Below, one piece after another: positions 11,836-22,157 of a DNA stretch of 64,000 bases. The stretch spans positions 44,331,510-44,395,509 of the forward strand of contig CM018681.1 in NCBI GenBank assembly GCA_009363875.1. Direction: 5' to 3'. This DNA is from Mikania micrantha. Lineage: Eukaryota > Streptophyta > Magnoliopsida > Asterales > Asteraceae. Each line of letters starts with the position of its first letter. The stretch's first letter is position 1. The translations under genes and the position numbers were made by a program. The notes below the pieces were generated by a model, which ran no database searches, was not told the origin of the DNA, and saw nothing but the letters and a program-made list of their open reading frames with translations.

Positions 11836-11971
11836 GCGCGTATTCGTTCGGATCGTCATCCGTACGAACACGACGATAACTATACTTTTCAATATTGTTT
11901 TCTAATTATTGGATATCTTTCAGAACGTTAAACTTCCAGATTTATTCGTACAGATCGTCACCTATACGAAT
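11836..11971 (-). promoter_or_regulatory. Paired TGACG-core palindromes upstream of B's promoter
   Basis: Two copies of a TTCGTA...GTGACGAT...TACGAA-type inverted repeat lie ~100 bp apart. The arrangement is conserved in A, I and J. The TGACG core resembles as-1/bZIP sites. Confidence 0.45.
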
Positions 11972-12270
11972 AATCCGTCGGTTTAGCATTCACGTAACAA
12001 CATCCATATTGTTTTGTTCAATAAAGCCTCACATACGATTATACATAATAGAATCCTAACACATAATCACATGATGGTTCTGTATCGTCAGATAAGTATC
12101 TGACTGTGAACCATAATTCTGAGCTTTGATTTTCTGAACTGAATCTGAACTGTGCTATGATACATGAATTGACAATGATATAAGAATGATAACTGAAATA
12201 CGTACCTGATTTACTGTTCATGTAATGTAGAGATCACTGTTCCGGTGACGTTTCCGGCACTGATGTTACA

Positions 12271-14986
12271 CCTTACAGGTTAGCACCTTCAGAGATGGAG
12301 GAGTTGTCGAATCAACTATAGGAACTACTCGACAAAGGTTTCATCCGACCAAGCTACTCACCTTGGGGAGCTCCGGTATTATTCGTGAAAAAGAAGGATG
12401 GATCTTTTCGTATGTGCATAGAATACAGGGATCTAAACAAACTAACCATCAAGAATCGTTATCCATTACCGAGGATTGACGATTTGTTTGACCAACTGCA
12501 AGGAGCTCAGTACTTTTCGAAGATTGACTTAAGGTCCGGGTACCATCAGCTCAAATTTCAAGACGAAGATATACCAAAGATGGCATTTCGTACCAGATAC
12601 GGGCATGACGAGTTCATGGTGATGCCTTTTGGATTGACGAATGCACCCGCGGTTTTCATGGATCTCATGAACCGGGTGTGCAAGCCGTATCTAGATAAAT
12701 TTGTCATTGTTTTTATTGATGACATACTGATCTATTCCAAAAGCAAAGCAGAGCATGAGCAACATCTTAGAATGATCTTGGAACTGTTGAAGGAAGAGAA
12801 AATCTATGCCAAATTCTCTAAGTATGAATTTTGGTTAAAAGAGGTTCAATTTCTGGGTCATGTAGTCAACAGCGAGGGAATACATGTAGACCCTACCAAG
12901 ATTGAAGCAGTAAAGAACTGGGATACTCCGAAGACACCGACGGAGATACATTCCTTTCAAGGCTTACCAGGCTATTATAGAAGGTTTATCTCAAACTTTT
13001 CTAAGATATCCTTGCCACTCACCAAGTTAACACAGAAAAGCGAGCCGTTTGTTTGGGAACAGAAGCAAGAAGATGCGTTTCATACTTTGAAGCAAAAGCT
13101 ATGTGATTCTCCGATCTTATCTCTCCCAGATGGTTGTGATGACTTTGTTGTGTACTGTGATGCATCCCATCAGGGACTTGGTTGTGTACTAATGCAACGG
13201 GAAAAAGTCATTGCGTATGCATCAAGACAACTAAAGATTCATGAGAAGAACTACACTACTCATGATCTGGAACTGGGAGCAGTGGTATTCGCATTGAAGA
13301 TTTGGAGACATTACTTAAATGGCACCAAGTGTACCATATTTACTAATCACAAGAGTCTGCAACACATATTTGATCAGAAGGAGCTTAACATGAGACAGAG
13401 ACGTTGGGTTGAGCTCCTGAACGATTACGATTGTGTGATCAAATACCATTCGGATAAGGCAAACATTGTAGCTGATGCCTTGAGCCGGAAGGAACGGGTC
13501 AAAGCCTTGCGTGTCAGAGCAATGGGGATGACTGTGCAGACAAGCTTACACGAGAACATTATTCAAGCACAACAAGAGGCAGTTGAACGAGGAAACCTGA
13601 AGAAAGAACTAGATTGTGGAGAAGAAAAGCAATTTGAAACAAAACCAGATGGAGTCATCTACTACAAGGATCGTGTATGGATTCCTGCTGTGGATGAATT
13701 AAGAAAGCTTATTTTTGATGAAGCACACAAGACCAAATACTCTGTGCATCCCGGTGCTGATAAAATGTATCAGGACTTATTGGTGGCCGTGTATGAAGAA
13801 AGACAGCCAAGTACATTGGTCGATGCCCTACGTGTGCCAAAGTGAAGGCGGAACACCAGAAACCGTCAGGTTTACTGGAACAGCCTGAGATTCCACTTTG
13901 GAAGTGGGAAAAAATAGCTATGGACTTTATCACCAAGCTACCCCGCACTTCCAGTGGTCATGATACTATATGGGTTATCGTTGATCGATTAACCCAATCT
14001 GCTCATTTCTTGCCAATGCGTGAGAGTTACACGATGGATAAACTAGCAAGACTCTACATCAAAGAGATAGTTTTACGCCATGGTGTGCCGTTATTTATCA
14101 TTTCAGATCGTGATAGCAGATTCACATCAAGGTTCTGGCAATCATTGCAGAAATCTCTAGGGACACACTTAAATCTGAGTACAGCTTACCAACCACAAAT
14201 GGATGGTCAGAGCGAACTACTATACAGACCCTGGAGGACATGTTGAGAACCTGTGTCTTAGACTTCGGTGGGAATTGGGATTCTCATTTACCACTGATTG
14301 AATTCTACTATAACAACAGTTATCATAGTAGCATCGGATGTGCACCGTTCGAGGCTCTCTATGGTCGAAAATGTCGATCGCCGATCTGTTGGTCTGAAGT
14401 GGGAGATAATCGAATAACTGGGCCAGAGCTTATACAAGAAACTACTGACAAGATTGCTCAGATTCAAAGAAGGCTACAAGCAACTCGAAGCAGATAAAAG
14501 AGCTATGCCGACAAGCAGCGCAAGCCGTTGGAATTCCAAGTGGGAGACCGCGTGATGTTAAAGGTATCCCCATGGAAAGGCGTAGTCCGTTTTGGAAAGA
14601 AAGGCAAACTAGCACCATGATATGTGGGACCGTTCGAGATCATCGAACGTATTGGTCCTGTGGCGTACAGACTAAGATTACCAGATGAACTTAGTGGTGT
14701 ACATGACGTGTTTCACGTCTCAAACCTAAAGAAATGCCTCGCAGACGAATCGCTCGTCATACCAGTTGAAGAAATTCAATTGGACAAACATTTTCACTTT
14801 ATTGAGGAACCTTTGGAGATTATGGATCGCAAGGTTAAACAACTGAGGCGAAGCCGTATTCTGATTGTCAAGGTTCGACGGAATTCAAAGCGTGGACCCG
14901 AGTTTACCTGGGAATGCGAAGATCACATGGAGTCTAAGTATCCCCAGCTGTTTATAGAGGAAGCCGTACCGGATAACGATTCTTAA
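12271..14986 (+). pseudogene. pol: pol of element A: RT, RNase H, integrase, chromodomain-like tail
   Basis: Reading starts in the RT N-terminus (PYRLAPSEMEEL). The RT motifs include WGAPVLFVKKKDGS and FIDDILIYSK. RNase H (YCDAS, NHKSLQ, ADALSR) and integrase (HHCC finger and DDE core with SDRDSRF) follow. The tail (VGPFEIIERIGPVAYRL, then EPLEIMDRKV and RGPEFTWE) looks like the GPY/F segment plus the degenerate chromodomain of Tekay/Del chromoviruses. Breaks: TAG at 12319; indels in the integrase finger (13775-13850); a frameshift near 14220; TAA at 14495; TGA at 14618. Several are single-base nonsense changes, so decay is moderate. It ends 24 bp before the polypurine tract. Confidence 0.9.
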
Positions 14987-15010
14987 ATTTCTGGACGAAA
15001 TTTCTCTAAC

Positions 15011-15020
15011 AAGGGGAGAC
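15011..15020 (+). other. Polypurine tract of element A
   Basis: AAGGGGAGAC lies directly before the LTR start TGTAACATC. The same tract precedes I's 3' LTR (48420-48429). Confidence 0.9.
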
Positions 15021-15650
15021 TGTAACATCAATGCCGGAAACGTTGCCGGAACAATAATCTCAACAGTAACTCAGGTACAAACTACGTGAACTATGTTTAT
15101 GCTGTTGACATTTGATGCTTGACACTAAACTATTATGCAATGGTTATGAAATCTAATTTAAAACCTCACGGTTTAACAGTCAGAGACACATCAGACAACA
15201 CTGAACTGACACACAGATGCTTGATGTAATGCTATTATGTATATACGTATGTGAGGCTAAACAGAACAAAACCATAACAGATGTCGTTGCAGAATGCTAA
15301 ACCGACGAATTATTCGTACAGATGACGATATGTACGAATAAATCTGAAAGTTTAACGTTCTGAAATGATGACTGAAAAGTAGAAAACAAGAATCAGAGAG
15401 TGAAACCAACGTCGTGTTCGCTCGGGTGACGATTCAAACTAATACGCGCGAAGGTGACACGTTCTGACGAAACGAAACGAGCGATAATAATTTAAGAAAA
15501 TTTATATTTAACATTTATTAGGAATCACAACCTTTCAAAATAATTAAAATAAATTAATTTTATTAAAGTTACGTAAAATACGCGTAATGATTCGGAAACG
15601 AAACGGAGACTAAAAACGAGCAACCGAAACGAACCCGAACACCCTCGGGG

Positions 15651-15658
15651 TATATAAA
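15651..15658 (+). promoter_or_regulatory. TATA box of A's LTR
   Basis: TATATAAA, followed by CT(n) leaders at 15690-15740 and preceded by CCGAAACGAACCCGAAC as in the I LTRs. Confidence 0.65.
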
Positions 15659-16077
15659 CCCTAAATGAACCATTTCTTTGATTTAATACACTCCCTCTCT
15701 CTCTAACCTCTCACCACTGTTTTCTCTCTCTCTCTACAAGATTCCATCTTCAAAGCATCATATCTCACTCATTTGTGGATGAAATCCTGTGTTCTTGGTG
15801 CCTAAACGCAGATCTCGACCTCCTCTACAAGAAAGTACAACGGATCTTGGAATTTGTCCAGCAAAAATCGAGGTAATCAACGGTAAAAGTCTTGAAAACT
15901 AGGGTTTTTGTCCCCCTAGTTCAGCCCACCAACTCTAGCCGGTTCTAAACAACTTTCTTTGAACCCTTCAATCTCGGGAACTCATTATTGTACAAAACTA
16001 ACATGGGGACAGCTTGCAACATCAAAGGGTTCAATGGAGATGATAACCAGTTGCTGGTTCGTGAGGAAGCTGGGACG

Positions 16078-16435
16078 GTCGAACCTGCGACCAGCCGAAC
16101 CTCGGCTGAGAGAGACTAAGGGTGGCCGAACCTGCTACCATCTCCGAACCCCTGCTATGAACCATCAACACCAAACCTGCATGATCAGTCGAACCTCCTC
16201 CCAAGCGAACCTTCCTGCCGACCGAACCCTTGAGTGTCGAAACTAGCTGCAGCGAACCTATGGACCACGAACCTTATTGGCGAACCTGAAAGAGGTGAAC
16301 AAAAGGGGGCGGCCGAACTAGACCATGCTCGAACCTCCATGCAAACGAACCCTAAGGTTCGTCGAGCCTAAGGCCACGAGCTGCGAACCTCCACAAGGCC
16401 GAACCCTTCTTCATCAACGAACCTTAGAACAGAGA
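16078..16435 (+). repeat. CGAACC array in A's LTR
   Basis: About 15 copies of CGAACCT/CGAACCC with 10-40 bp spacing, in the position equivalent to the D array. The frame through 15959-16246 is explained by it. Confidence 0.75.
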
Positions 16436-16549
16436 ATCATCTAGCCAAACCATGTAGCTTCACGGACCTAAGGATAAGCCAAACCTAGGGTTGCTGTTGA
16501 TAGGTTCGCTGGAAGGGAGCCACACTTTCCACCTATCAGTTTAACTAAT

Positions 16550-17215
16550 TAGTTCGGCCCATCTGATTTGCTGCGGCCCACCGTGATTGTTCAGCCCAAC
16601 TCACTCGGCCCAGTTACACACCTTCGGGCCACTAGGTTTAGTAAGCTACAAGAGTTCATTAGGCCCAAGGCCCATGGAATAGACCCATGTCATCCCATGC
16701 GGCCATGGCCATAGTTGGTCTAATTAATCGCCCCAAGAACAAACAATTGGCCCATGTACTACCTAGGCCCACTCCTTGTTCGGTCCAACCTATCATTTGG
16801 CCCACTTTGGGTTAAGTTGAAACAAGCACTTTAAAAGTTGAAATCAATTAAATAAATGACATACATGGGATATACAAATGAAAACTACAAAAGTGGTGGG
16901 ATAGATTGGGTTTACCTACTAAGTCTCATATCAAAATAAATAGCATACCATGACAAAGTTTTGTGATTTCAATAATGATTTAAAGCTAAACATATAACAT
17001 AAAGGCTTGTTATAATAACAACTTAAGTGCTTAAGTGGGAGTACCATCTTTAACTAGCAAACGAGGCCGAATGATGACCAACACCACTAAGTGTTAGCCA
17101 ATTGAACTATTATTGGCTAGGTTAATCCTTTTGGGCCTCATAAAATACAATTGGGCCTACTTTCTATCCATTTGGGCCTCATAAAGTACAATTGGGCCTA
17201 CCTTCTATTTCCAAT
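16550..17215 (+). other. GGCCCA/TGGGCC-rich LTR segment, no gene
   Basis: At least a dozen GGCCCA or TGGGCC words occur. A ~50-bp duplicate (TTTTGGGCCTCATAAAATACAATTGG type) lies at 17130 and 17170. No coding signal is seen. Confidence 0.55.
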
Positions 17216-17882
17216 CTAGTGTCCAGCGAACCTTTTGTGATTTCGTTACTTTCGGTTAACGAGGTTAATTCGAAAATACCGGATTGTCACACACAGGTTT
17301 TGATATACATATAGTAATAGAAAGTGTGTCATGCTGTTTATCAAATGTTAGTACCGAGCCCAGGCTCCAAGTGTCAGTGCGTCACTACCGAACTAGACCT
17401 GTTTGTACTTGCCTCCACTGTGTCTCGTACACACAGTAAATTAGGTCAGAGTTTGCACGGGTTATGACACCCAGTCAACATTGTGCCCCGTGGGGTTGGT
17501 CATTCCCTAATGGATCCATCCAAATCTACCACGTTGTTCGTACATTAATGGTAAGACTTTGTGAGGACTTGCTACGAGTTCAACACTTAATGTTTGTCCA
17601 ATAAACCAGCATACACAATAAATATGTTTGTAATAGCATAGTGTTTGACTCGATGTAACTAGTATTCTCCCCCTATTTAAAAGCGTTTGAAAAGAGTAAA
17701 GAGGGGCCGTAAACTCACCTTAGTAAATTAATCGAATGTAAGCGTAAGCTCCTGAAGCGTCAAGTAGTGTAGTCGGTCACCGGCAACCTATATCGTTTAC
17801 CGTACGTGAGTTTGTGTAAGTGACCGTGCTAGTGTTCGTGTTAGTGCTCGTGTTTGTGCTCAACAACCCTCGGTTGTTCATG

Positions 17883-18010
17883 TTTGTCCGTGTCGGTCCA
17901 CATTGACCGTGTTTGACCGTGTTGGTCCACATTGACCGTGTTTGACTGTGTTCGTCCATAATGACCGTGTTTGACCGTGTTGGTCCATAATGACCGTGAT
18001 TGACCATGTG
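17883..18010. repeat. 29-bp tandem repeat, 4.4 copies
   Basis: Units start at 17883, 17912, 17941, 17970 and 17999, each built on TTTGACCGTGTTGGTCC followed by ACATTGACCGTG. Units 3 and 4 share ATAATG in place of ACATTG. There are no spacers, so this is not a CRISPR. Frames through it are repeat artefacts. Confidence 0.9.
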
Positions 18011-18112
18011 AAGTCAACGACCCGTTGGTAAACCGTGTGACGGTTGTGAATCGTGTAGCCATTATGCACGTGCTCGTCGTGTGCAAAATGCGCATGGCGC
18101 GTCTTTGGACAA

Positions 18113-18750
18113 CTTACTATTTATAGTAAGTTTCCATTTATGGAATGTTCACAAAGCATATCGATTTTATGGTTCTAGCATGCTCATTAGTCCTAGGTGA
18201 TCATGTTAACACATAGCACATCATCATACAAGGTCACATAAGTCGTTTATAACATGTTAGCACACAAAAGTTTCCTAAAATGGAAGGTTTCCATTTTTAG
18301 TATACGTGATATCGGAAACCATCTAACTTAGCATCTAATCATCATATTACAACATTTTAAACCATTTAGCATGCTCAAATCATACAACATGTTTGCAAAT
18401 CGGTTTTTGTAAAAATAAAGTTACTAAAAATGGTAACTTTGTAGTTTTAGCATAAAGATAACCATTTAAGCATTCCTAAACCATTCTTATGTCACAAATC
18501 ATTATAATAACCAATCTAACATCATTTAAACATGTCAACATAACCTAACTCATCACTTAGCAATATTTCATCAATAAAAGTTACTAAATATAGTAACTAT
18601 GTCAAAATGCCCATAAACATTATCAAAATCACCTTCCAACCTTATCATCATCCTAATAACATCTAAACAACAATCCATGAACATGCATGACACCAAATAT
18701 CATTCACATTCACATTTCATAAGTAAAAAGTTACTATTAATGGCAAGTTT
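18113..18750. repeat. Diverged ~155-bp array with a hairpin per unit
   Basis: Similar inverted repeats recur at about 18113 (CTTACTAT/ATAGTAAG), 18267 (a GTTTCC/GGAAGG variant), 18418 (AAAGTTAC/GTAACTTT), 18579 (AGTTACTA/TAGTAACT) and 18729 (decayed). Spacing is 150-161 bp, with CATCATC-rich sequence between them. Confidence 0.55.
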
Positions 18751-19366
18751 CATCAAAAATCATAATTTTGGCCATTTCAACATCATCCAATCATGTGAAG
18801 ATCTTCTAATATCATTTATAAACACATTTACAACTACAAGATCACTCCATGAGTCATGGATCATACATGCATGTACTCATAATGCCATAAATCATTATTT
18901 TAAGCTTAGGAACATATGTACAACAACTTGGATTATCACAAATCAACATTACAACATCATAGATCATCATGAAATACATCTAAATCATCAAACCCAGATC
19001 CTAACCTTGTGCATGTGCACTATAGGTGCTTGCATGTGAGTATAAAGCCTTGCATGTGTGTGTAATGGTGGTTTTAAGCCACAAGAGATGTAGAGACTAC
19101 CTTTAGAGCTCCTAGAACTTCTGGATTGATGCTAAACAACCTTCTAAACTCCTGGACAGCTTGTTCTGAACAGTAACGAAGTGATGGTGGTGGATTCGAG
19201 CTCCAAAGGTAGATGTCAAGCCTTCTAACCTTCACCTCCAAGCTTTCAAGAGTGTATCAATGGCTTCCAGAGGCTTGATAATGATTTACAGGTGAAAGAG
19301 ACGAGTTTAGATGGTCTGGGACTCGAGAAATACAGAATAGGGTGGCCGGAAATGATGGTGTCTCGG
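18751..19366. other. LTR F body, no gene
   Basis: AT-rich up to 19000, then a mixed region which on the minus strand follows the TATA-like box and may be leader. No coding frame has recognisable similarity. Confidence 0.5.
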
Positions 19367-19376
19367 TTTTATAAAG
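19367..19376 (-). promoter_or_regulatory. TATA-like box of LTR F
   Basis: The minus strand reads CTTTATAAAA, 20-150 bp downstream (in minus-strand sense) of the CGCG palindrome cluster. Confidence 0.5.
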
Positions 19377-19394
19377 ATTTGGCGTGCTGGGCTC

Positions 19395-19521
19395 GTCGCG
19401 TACCGCGGAGAAGGTTCAAAAAGTGCTTTGCGTAGCGCGAAGAAATCTGGGAGTCAACTCCTCGCGATGTCTGTCGCGTACCACGACAATGCCACCTGTT
19501 GGGCCATCGCGTACCGCGATG
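19395..19521. promoter_or_regulatory. CGCG palindrome cluster of LTR F
   Basis: Four imperfect palindromes of the form arm-CGCG-3 nt-CGCG-arm lie at 19395-19410, 19426-19442, 19473-19487 and 19505-19521. The last has perfect 7-bp arms CATCGCG/CGCGATG around TAC. The same class occurs in element G. Confidence 0.6.
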
Positions 19522-19885
19522 GGCCCCTGAAGAGCCCAATAAGCCCTTTTTAATGGATTTGATCCGTTCGTCGTCGTTTTCATGCTTCCGAACCATCGTT
19601 TGGCCTCGTTTGAACTTCCAACTTCAATGTGTGAGTGATTCGTGAGGTTTCGAGTATTGTGCTACACAATGTGTTAGACGTTCACCAACATTCGTGTGTT
19701 TTGACACGTGTGTGCTGTTTGCCGATAATTCCATGAATTATCCAGTTGTGTGTCAGTGTTCGTACTGTCGTGCCACGTGTCACACTAAATTAAACTAATT
19801 CTAGTGCCACATGTACATAAAGCATTTAAATAAACATTTAAATAAACATTTAAATAAACAACAAGCTGACCTGGAATTTACGGGG

Positions 19886-20919
19886 TGTCACAAAAATGAA
19901 GAGAATGAGGTAAGAATCCTCCTACCTTAGATCACATTGGAGTGCAGTTCGAATGATGAACCTAATGCGCTGAACCGAGTAGTTTTTGGGTTTGATCTGA
20001 AACTAAAATTGTTTGTGAATTCGTTATTGCATTACAGAAAGTTTCGTAGTAATTTGGAGGTTATGTATGAGCGATTGATTTGGTTTTTATGTTTGCTATG
20101 ATCGATTTTGATTAACGCGTCTAGTTTTCGTATTTTTGGCAATGGTTCTTGATTGACAAGCAATGAATTCAAAAAATTAAGGATTTAAATAGATTACCGC
20201 ATTCAAATGCATTTCAAAAACGGTTCCATTCGAGATGGAATCGCGCTGGAACACACTGGAGTGAACCCGGGTCACTTACGGGTCACGGTTCGACCCAGGT
20301 GGGTTTATGGGTGGAAGAGGAGACCACTTTGGGATATTGGCATTTATGGTCTTCCCTTTTTTCGTCTTTCAGTAAAATTTTAATTTTGACACTTTTTACC
20401 CTTAATTTTTATTAACCCCTTTAAATTTTTATTACATAAATTTAAATTTTATAGAAACTAACATAAACAAAGTATTCATATATTTATGGATATTTCATCA
20501 TTTTTTTTATATAATTAAACGCAAGTTATTTTTTTTAAATTTATAAAATTAAAACAATTGTAATATTTTAAGTTTATAATTACAACTAAATTATTTGTTT
20601 ATTTACTTATTTGCAACAAAAAATTCTAATTTTTCATCAAAACCTTGTATTCAATTATATAATGAACTATTTTATCTACAAAAAAGAAATTTGATTATTT
20701 AATTATTCATTTATTTGGGTTTGATAATTATAAAAAAAAATATCCTACAAAGCTGCAAAGATATGTATTTATAAGTATGTACATTAAATTACATTTAATT
20801 TGTTTCTCATGTATACTTACACATGCGTACATGTGTATATTCTTATAATTGAAATTTCAAGTGACGTCATTAATCGTTTATTAAATTTAATTGTTTATTA
20901 AAATTCTATGAATGTTACA
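19886..20919 (-). repeat. Element E 3' LTR (about 1.0 kb)
   Basis: On the minus strand it starts TGTAACATTCATAG directly after a polypurine tract and ends CATTTTTGTGACA at 19886. It is very AT-rich in 20380-20900. It overlaps LTR F by the 7 bp TGTGACA, so the two ends were joined at shared terminal sequence. Its 5' LTR partner was not identified. Confidence 0.65.
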
Positions 20920-20930
20920 GTCTCCCCTAC
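20920..20930 (-). other. Polypurine tract of element E
   Basis: The minus strand reads GTAGGGGAGAC immediately before the LTR. Upstream is CGAGACGAAATTTCTAAAAG, as at the pol end of A and I. Confidence 0.8.
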
Positions 20931-21429
20931 TTTTAGAAATTTCGTCTCGAAATTAAGGAGAACTGTAGCAAAGTTAAGCATTTTCAATTTCAACATGTGA
21001 AAGGTGGTGAATGTTTGCTAAGTTCGATTGAAAGTTAAAAAGATTGAATTTCTCCGTTCGATTTGACCTTACTTTTGAGAATAGTTAGTCGTGTTGAGAT
21101 CGAATCAACTGCTCGTGAGGAGATTATTAGAATGAGCCGTAAACAAGCATCACGATAGGATATGATGTTACAGGCTCATTAGTAGAGGCCTCATAGATCC
21201 TTATACAATCTACTTGTACTAAGGTGACTAGAATAACAGGAATTGAGAGTTTTGTTCAGAAATGTGAGTCAAAGATCATTACATTTCGAAAGATAAAATC
21301 AACCATTGAACTTCGTTTCTAATTTAAAGTTCAACACCACAAGATATGCAAATCGTCTTAGATCAAAGGAATTTGTTGAACCCCAAATATGTTATGATAA
21401 AGATTAGTTTAAATTGGAATATTATGAAT
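20931..21429 (-). other. Decayed gypsy interior of E, no domain seen
   Basis: It lies between the polypurine tract and an RNase H remnant, so it should once have coded integrase. I can recognise no motif beyond the last ~20 bp near the polypurine tract. Confidence 0.4.
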
Positions 21430-21575
21430 TTGGATATGGCTCTTACGACTGAGGGCATAAGCCACAACATTGGATTCTCGCAATCGAAGTCATTTAACAA
21501 TTTGCCCCACCATTGTTGTCCCATGTGGATTTCTTTTTGGTTGAGGATATGGTAAAGGTACAATGCCTTCAAAAG
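21430..21575 (-). pseudogene. RNase H remnant of element E
   Basis: The minus strand encodes HILNQKEIHMGQQWWGKLLND, then in a shifted frame NVVAYALSRK. These correspond to the ILNQKEL...RRWVELL and VVADALSR blocks of gypsy RNase H (compare 340-460). It has a deletion of several codons plus a frameshift. This fixes E as a minus-strand gypsy element. Confidence 0.75.
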
Positions 21576-21954
21576 AGGACAACATGAAGTTCAAGATTGT
21601 GTCTTACGAAATAGGTTTTGGTCCTTAGTATAAAGTTTCTTTGTTTACGACAAATAATACGATAACGTATTATGATGTTATTAGTTTTATCGTTTAGATG
21701 TATGTAAATTGTTGTTTTGTATATATGAGATCAAATCATTTGAGATGTTAATCTCATATGTTGATGTTCGATGTGGGATTTGGAATTTGAAAGTTTTCAA
21801 CTGAGATAAATGGATGTTTTCGTCTTTCGAGCTTTTATTTCGATAGTTTAATGGTTTCGATATAAGAATTACTAAAACCTTTGAATGATCTAATATATAG
21901 AAATATACACCAAGTCTTAGTATGCAAGAATCAATTGATTCAACTTATATCTCT
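21576..21954. other. AT-rich sequence, nothing recognised
   Basis: No coding frame, repeat or motif beyond AT-richness. Probably decayed element sequence. Confidence 0.4.
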
Positions 21955-22157
21955 AACTAAGATTTGTTCTCTTGATGATGACACTAAAATCTACAATCCT
22001 GACATTGATCAAGCTTTCGGTTCTACTCCCAATGTACTGTTGGTGCTTATATATAGGGTATACTGCAGTCAACCCACAACACCACCAATATCTTGAAAGC
22101 ATATCAAACGCCTACCAATACCACACAACATAAAATTTTTCACTTTGTTTGAAGTTT
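21955..22157 (-). repeat. Old LTR remnant with TATA module (left part, split by G)
   Basis: GGTGCTTATATATAGGGTATAC at 22042 matches the minus-strand TATA module of LTR B. It pairs with a similar sequence at 30292. Removing element G puts the two 257 bp apart, close to the 249-252 bp period in B and I. Confidence 0.45.

Larger units (their letters stand above)
2074..12270 (-). mobile_element. Element B: minus-strand Tekay-like gypsy, interrupted
   Basis: Reading leftwards: 5' LTR 12270-8014, primer site, gag, decayed reverse transcriptase, then a decayed integrase piece at 2368-2074. The interior is interrupted by solo LTR D (2369-6002), and the element is cut at 2073 by C. The remainder, including its 3' LTR, lies left of the window. 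It abuts element A's pol at 12271, so B inserted into A. Interior order and defects match element I (45103-47430) on the opposite strand. Confidence 0.85.
8014..12270 (-). repeat. 5' LTR of element B (4.26 kb)
   Basis: On the minus strand it starts TGTAACATCAGTGCCGG (12270) and ends GGCTCGGGGTGTGACA (8014). It has the same layout as the I LTRs: TGACG palindromes, promoter zone, ATTCGGCC-type array (10880-11230), GGCCCA words, putative intron, and a duplicated TATA module. The TATAAATA box of I is degenerate here (GGTATTTTGAAA near 11620). No gene lies inside. Confidence 0.9.
12271..17284 (+). mobile_element. Element A: Tekay-like gypsy, 3' half
   Basis: From 12271 it holds pol coding from just before the reverse transcriptase domain, then a polypurine tract and most of a 3' LTR. 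The 5' half (5' LTR, gag, protease) was displaced leftwards by B and is outside the window. The LTR is interrupted or cut at 17284 by element F, and its 3' end was not found. Confidence 0.85.
15021..17284 (+). repeat. 3' LTR of element A, 3' end missing
   Basis: Starts TGTAACATCAATGCCGG. It holds TGACG palindromes (15310-15450), TATATAAA at 15651 with a CT-rich leader, a donor-like GAGGTAATC near 15870, a CGAACC array and a GGCCCA-rich zone (16550-17200). The expected final ~1.7 kb with the TATA modules and GTGTGACA end is absent. The sequence stops where the minus-strand LTR F begins. Confidence 0.8.
17285..19892 (-). repeat. Element F: minus-strand 2.6 kb LTR of another family
   Basis: On the minus strand it runs from TGTGACACCCCGTAAATTCC (19892) to CCTGTGTGTGACA (17285). 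A minus-strand TTTATAAAA box lies at about 19367-19376, with a GTGAGTTTACGGCCCC donor-like site near 17718. It has no primer site at its end and no polypurine tract at its start, so it is a solo or orphan LTR. No matching target duplication was found (CGGAT versus AAAAT). It contains a 29-bp tandem repeat, a ~155-bp hairpin-bearing array, and CGCG palindromes upstream of its TATA box. The last 7 bp at its 19892 end are shared with the end of LTR E. Confidence 0.65.

Noticed and set aside
17883..18010. CRISPR-like 29-bp repeat length
   Set aside because: Units abut with no unique spacers, and the context is a eukaryotic LTR.
17777..18095. Minus-strand frames rich in TRS, NTV and WTN
   Set aside because: Translation of the 29-bp tandem repeat in three frames.
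17280..19897. Target duplication for F
   Set aside because: The flanks CGGAT and AAAAT do not match, so a simple solo-LTR insertion is not supported.
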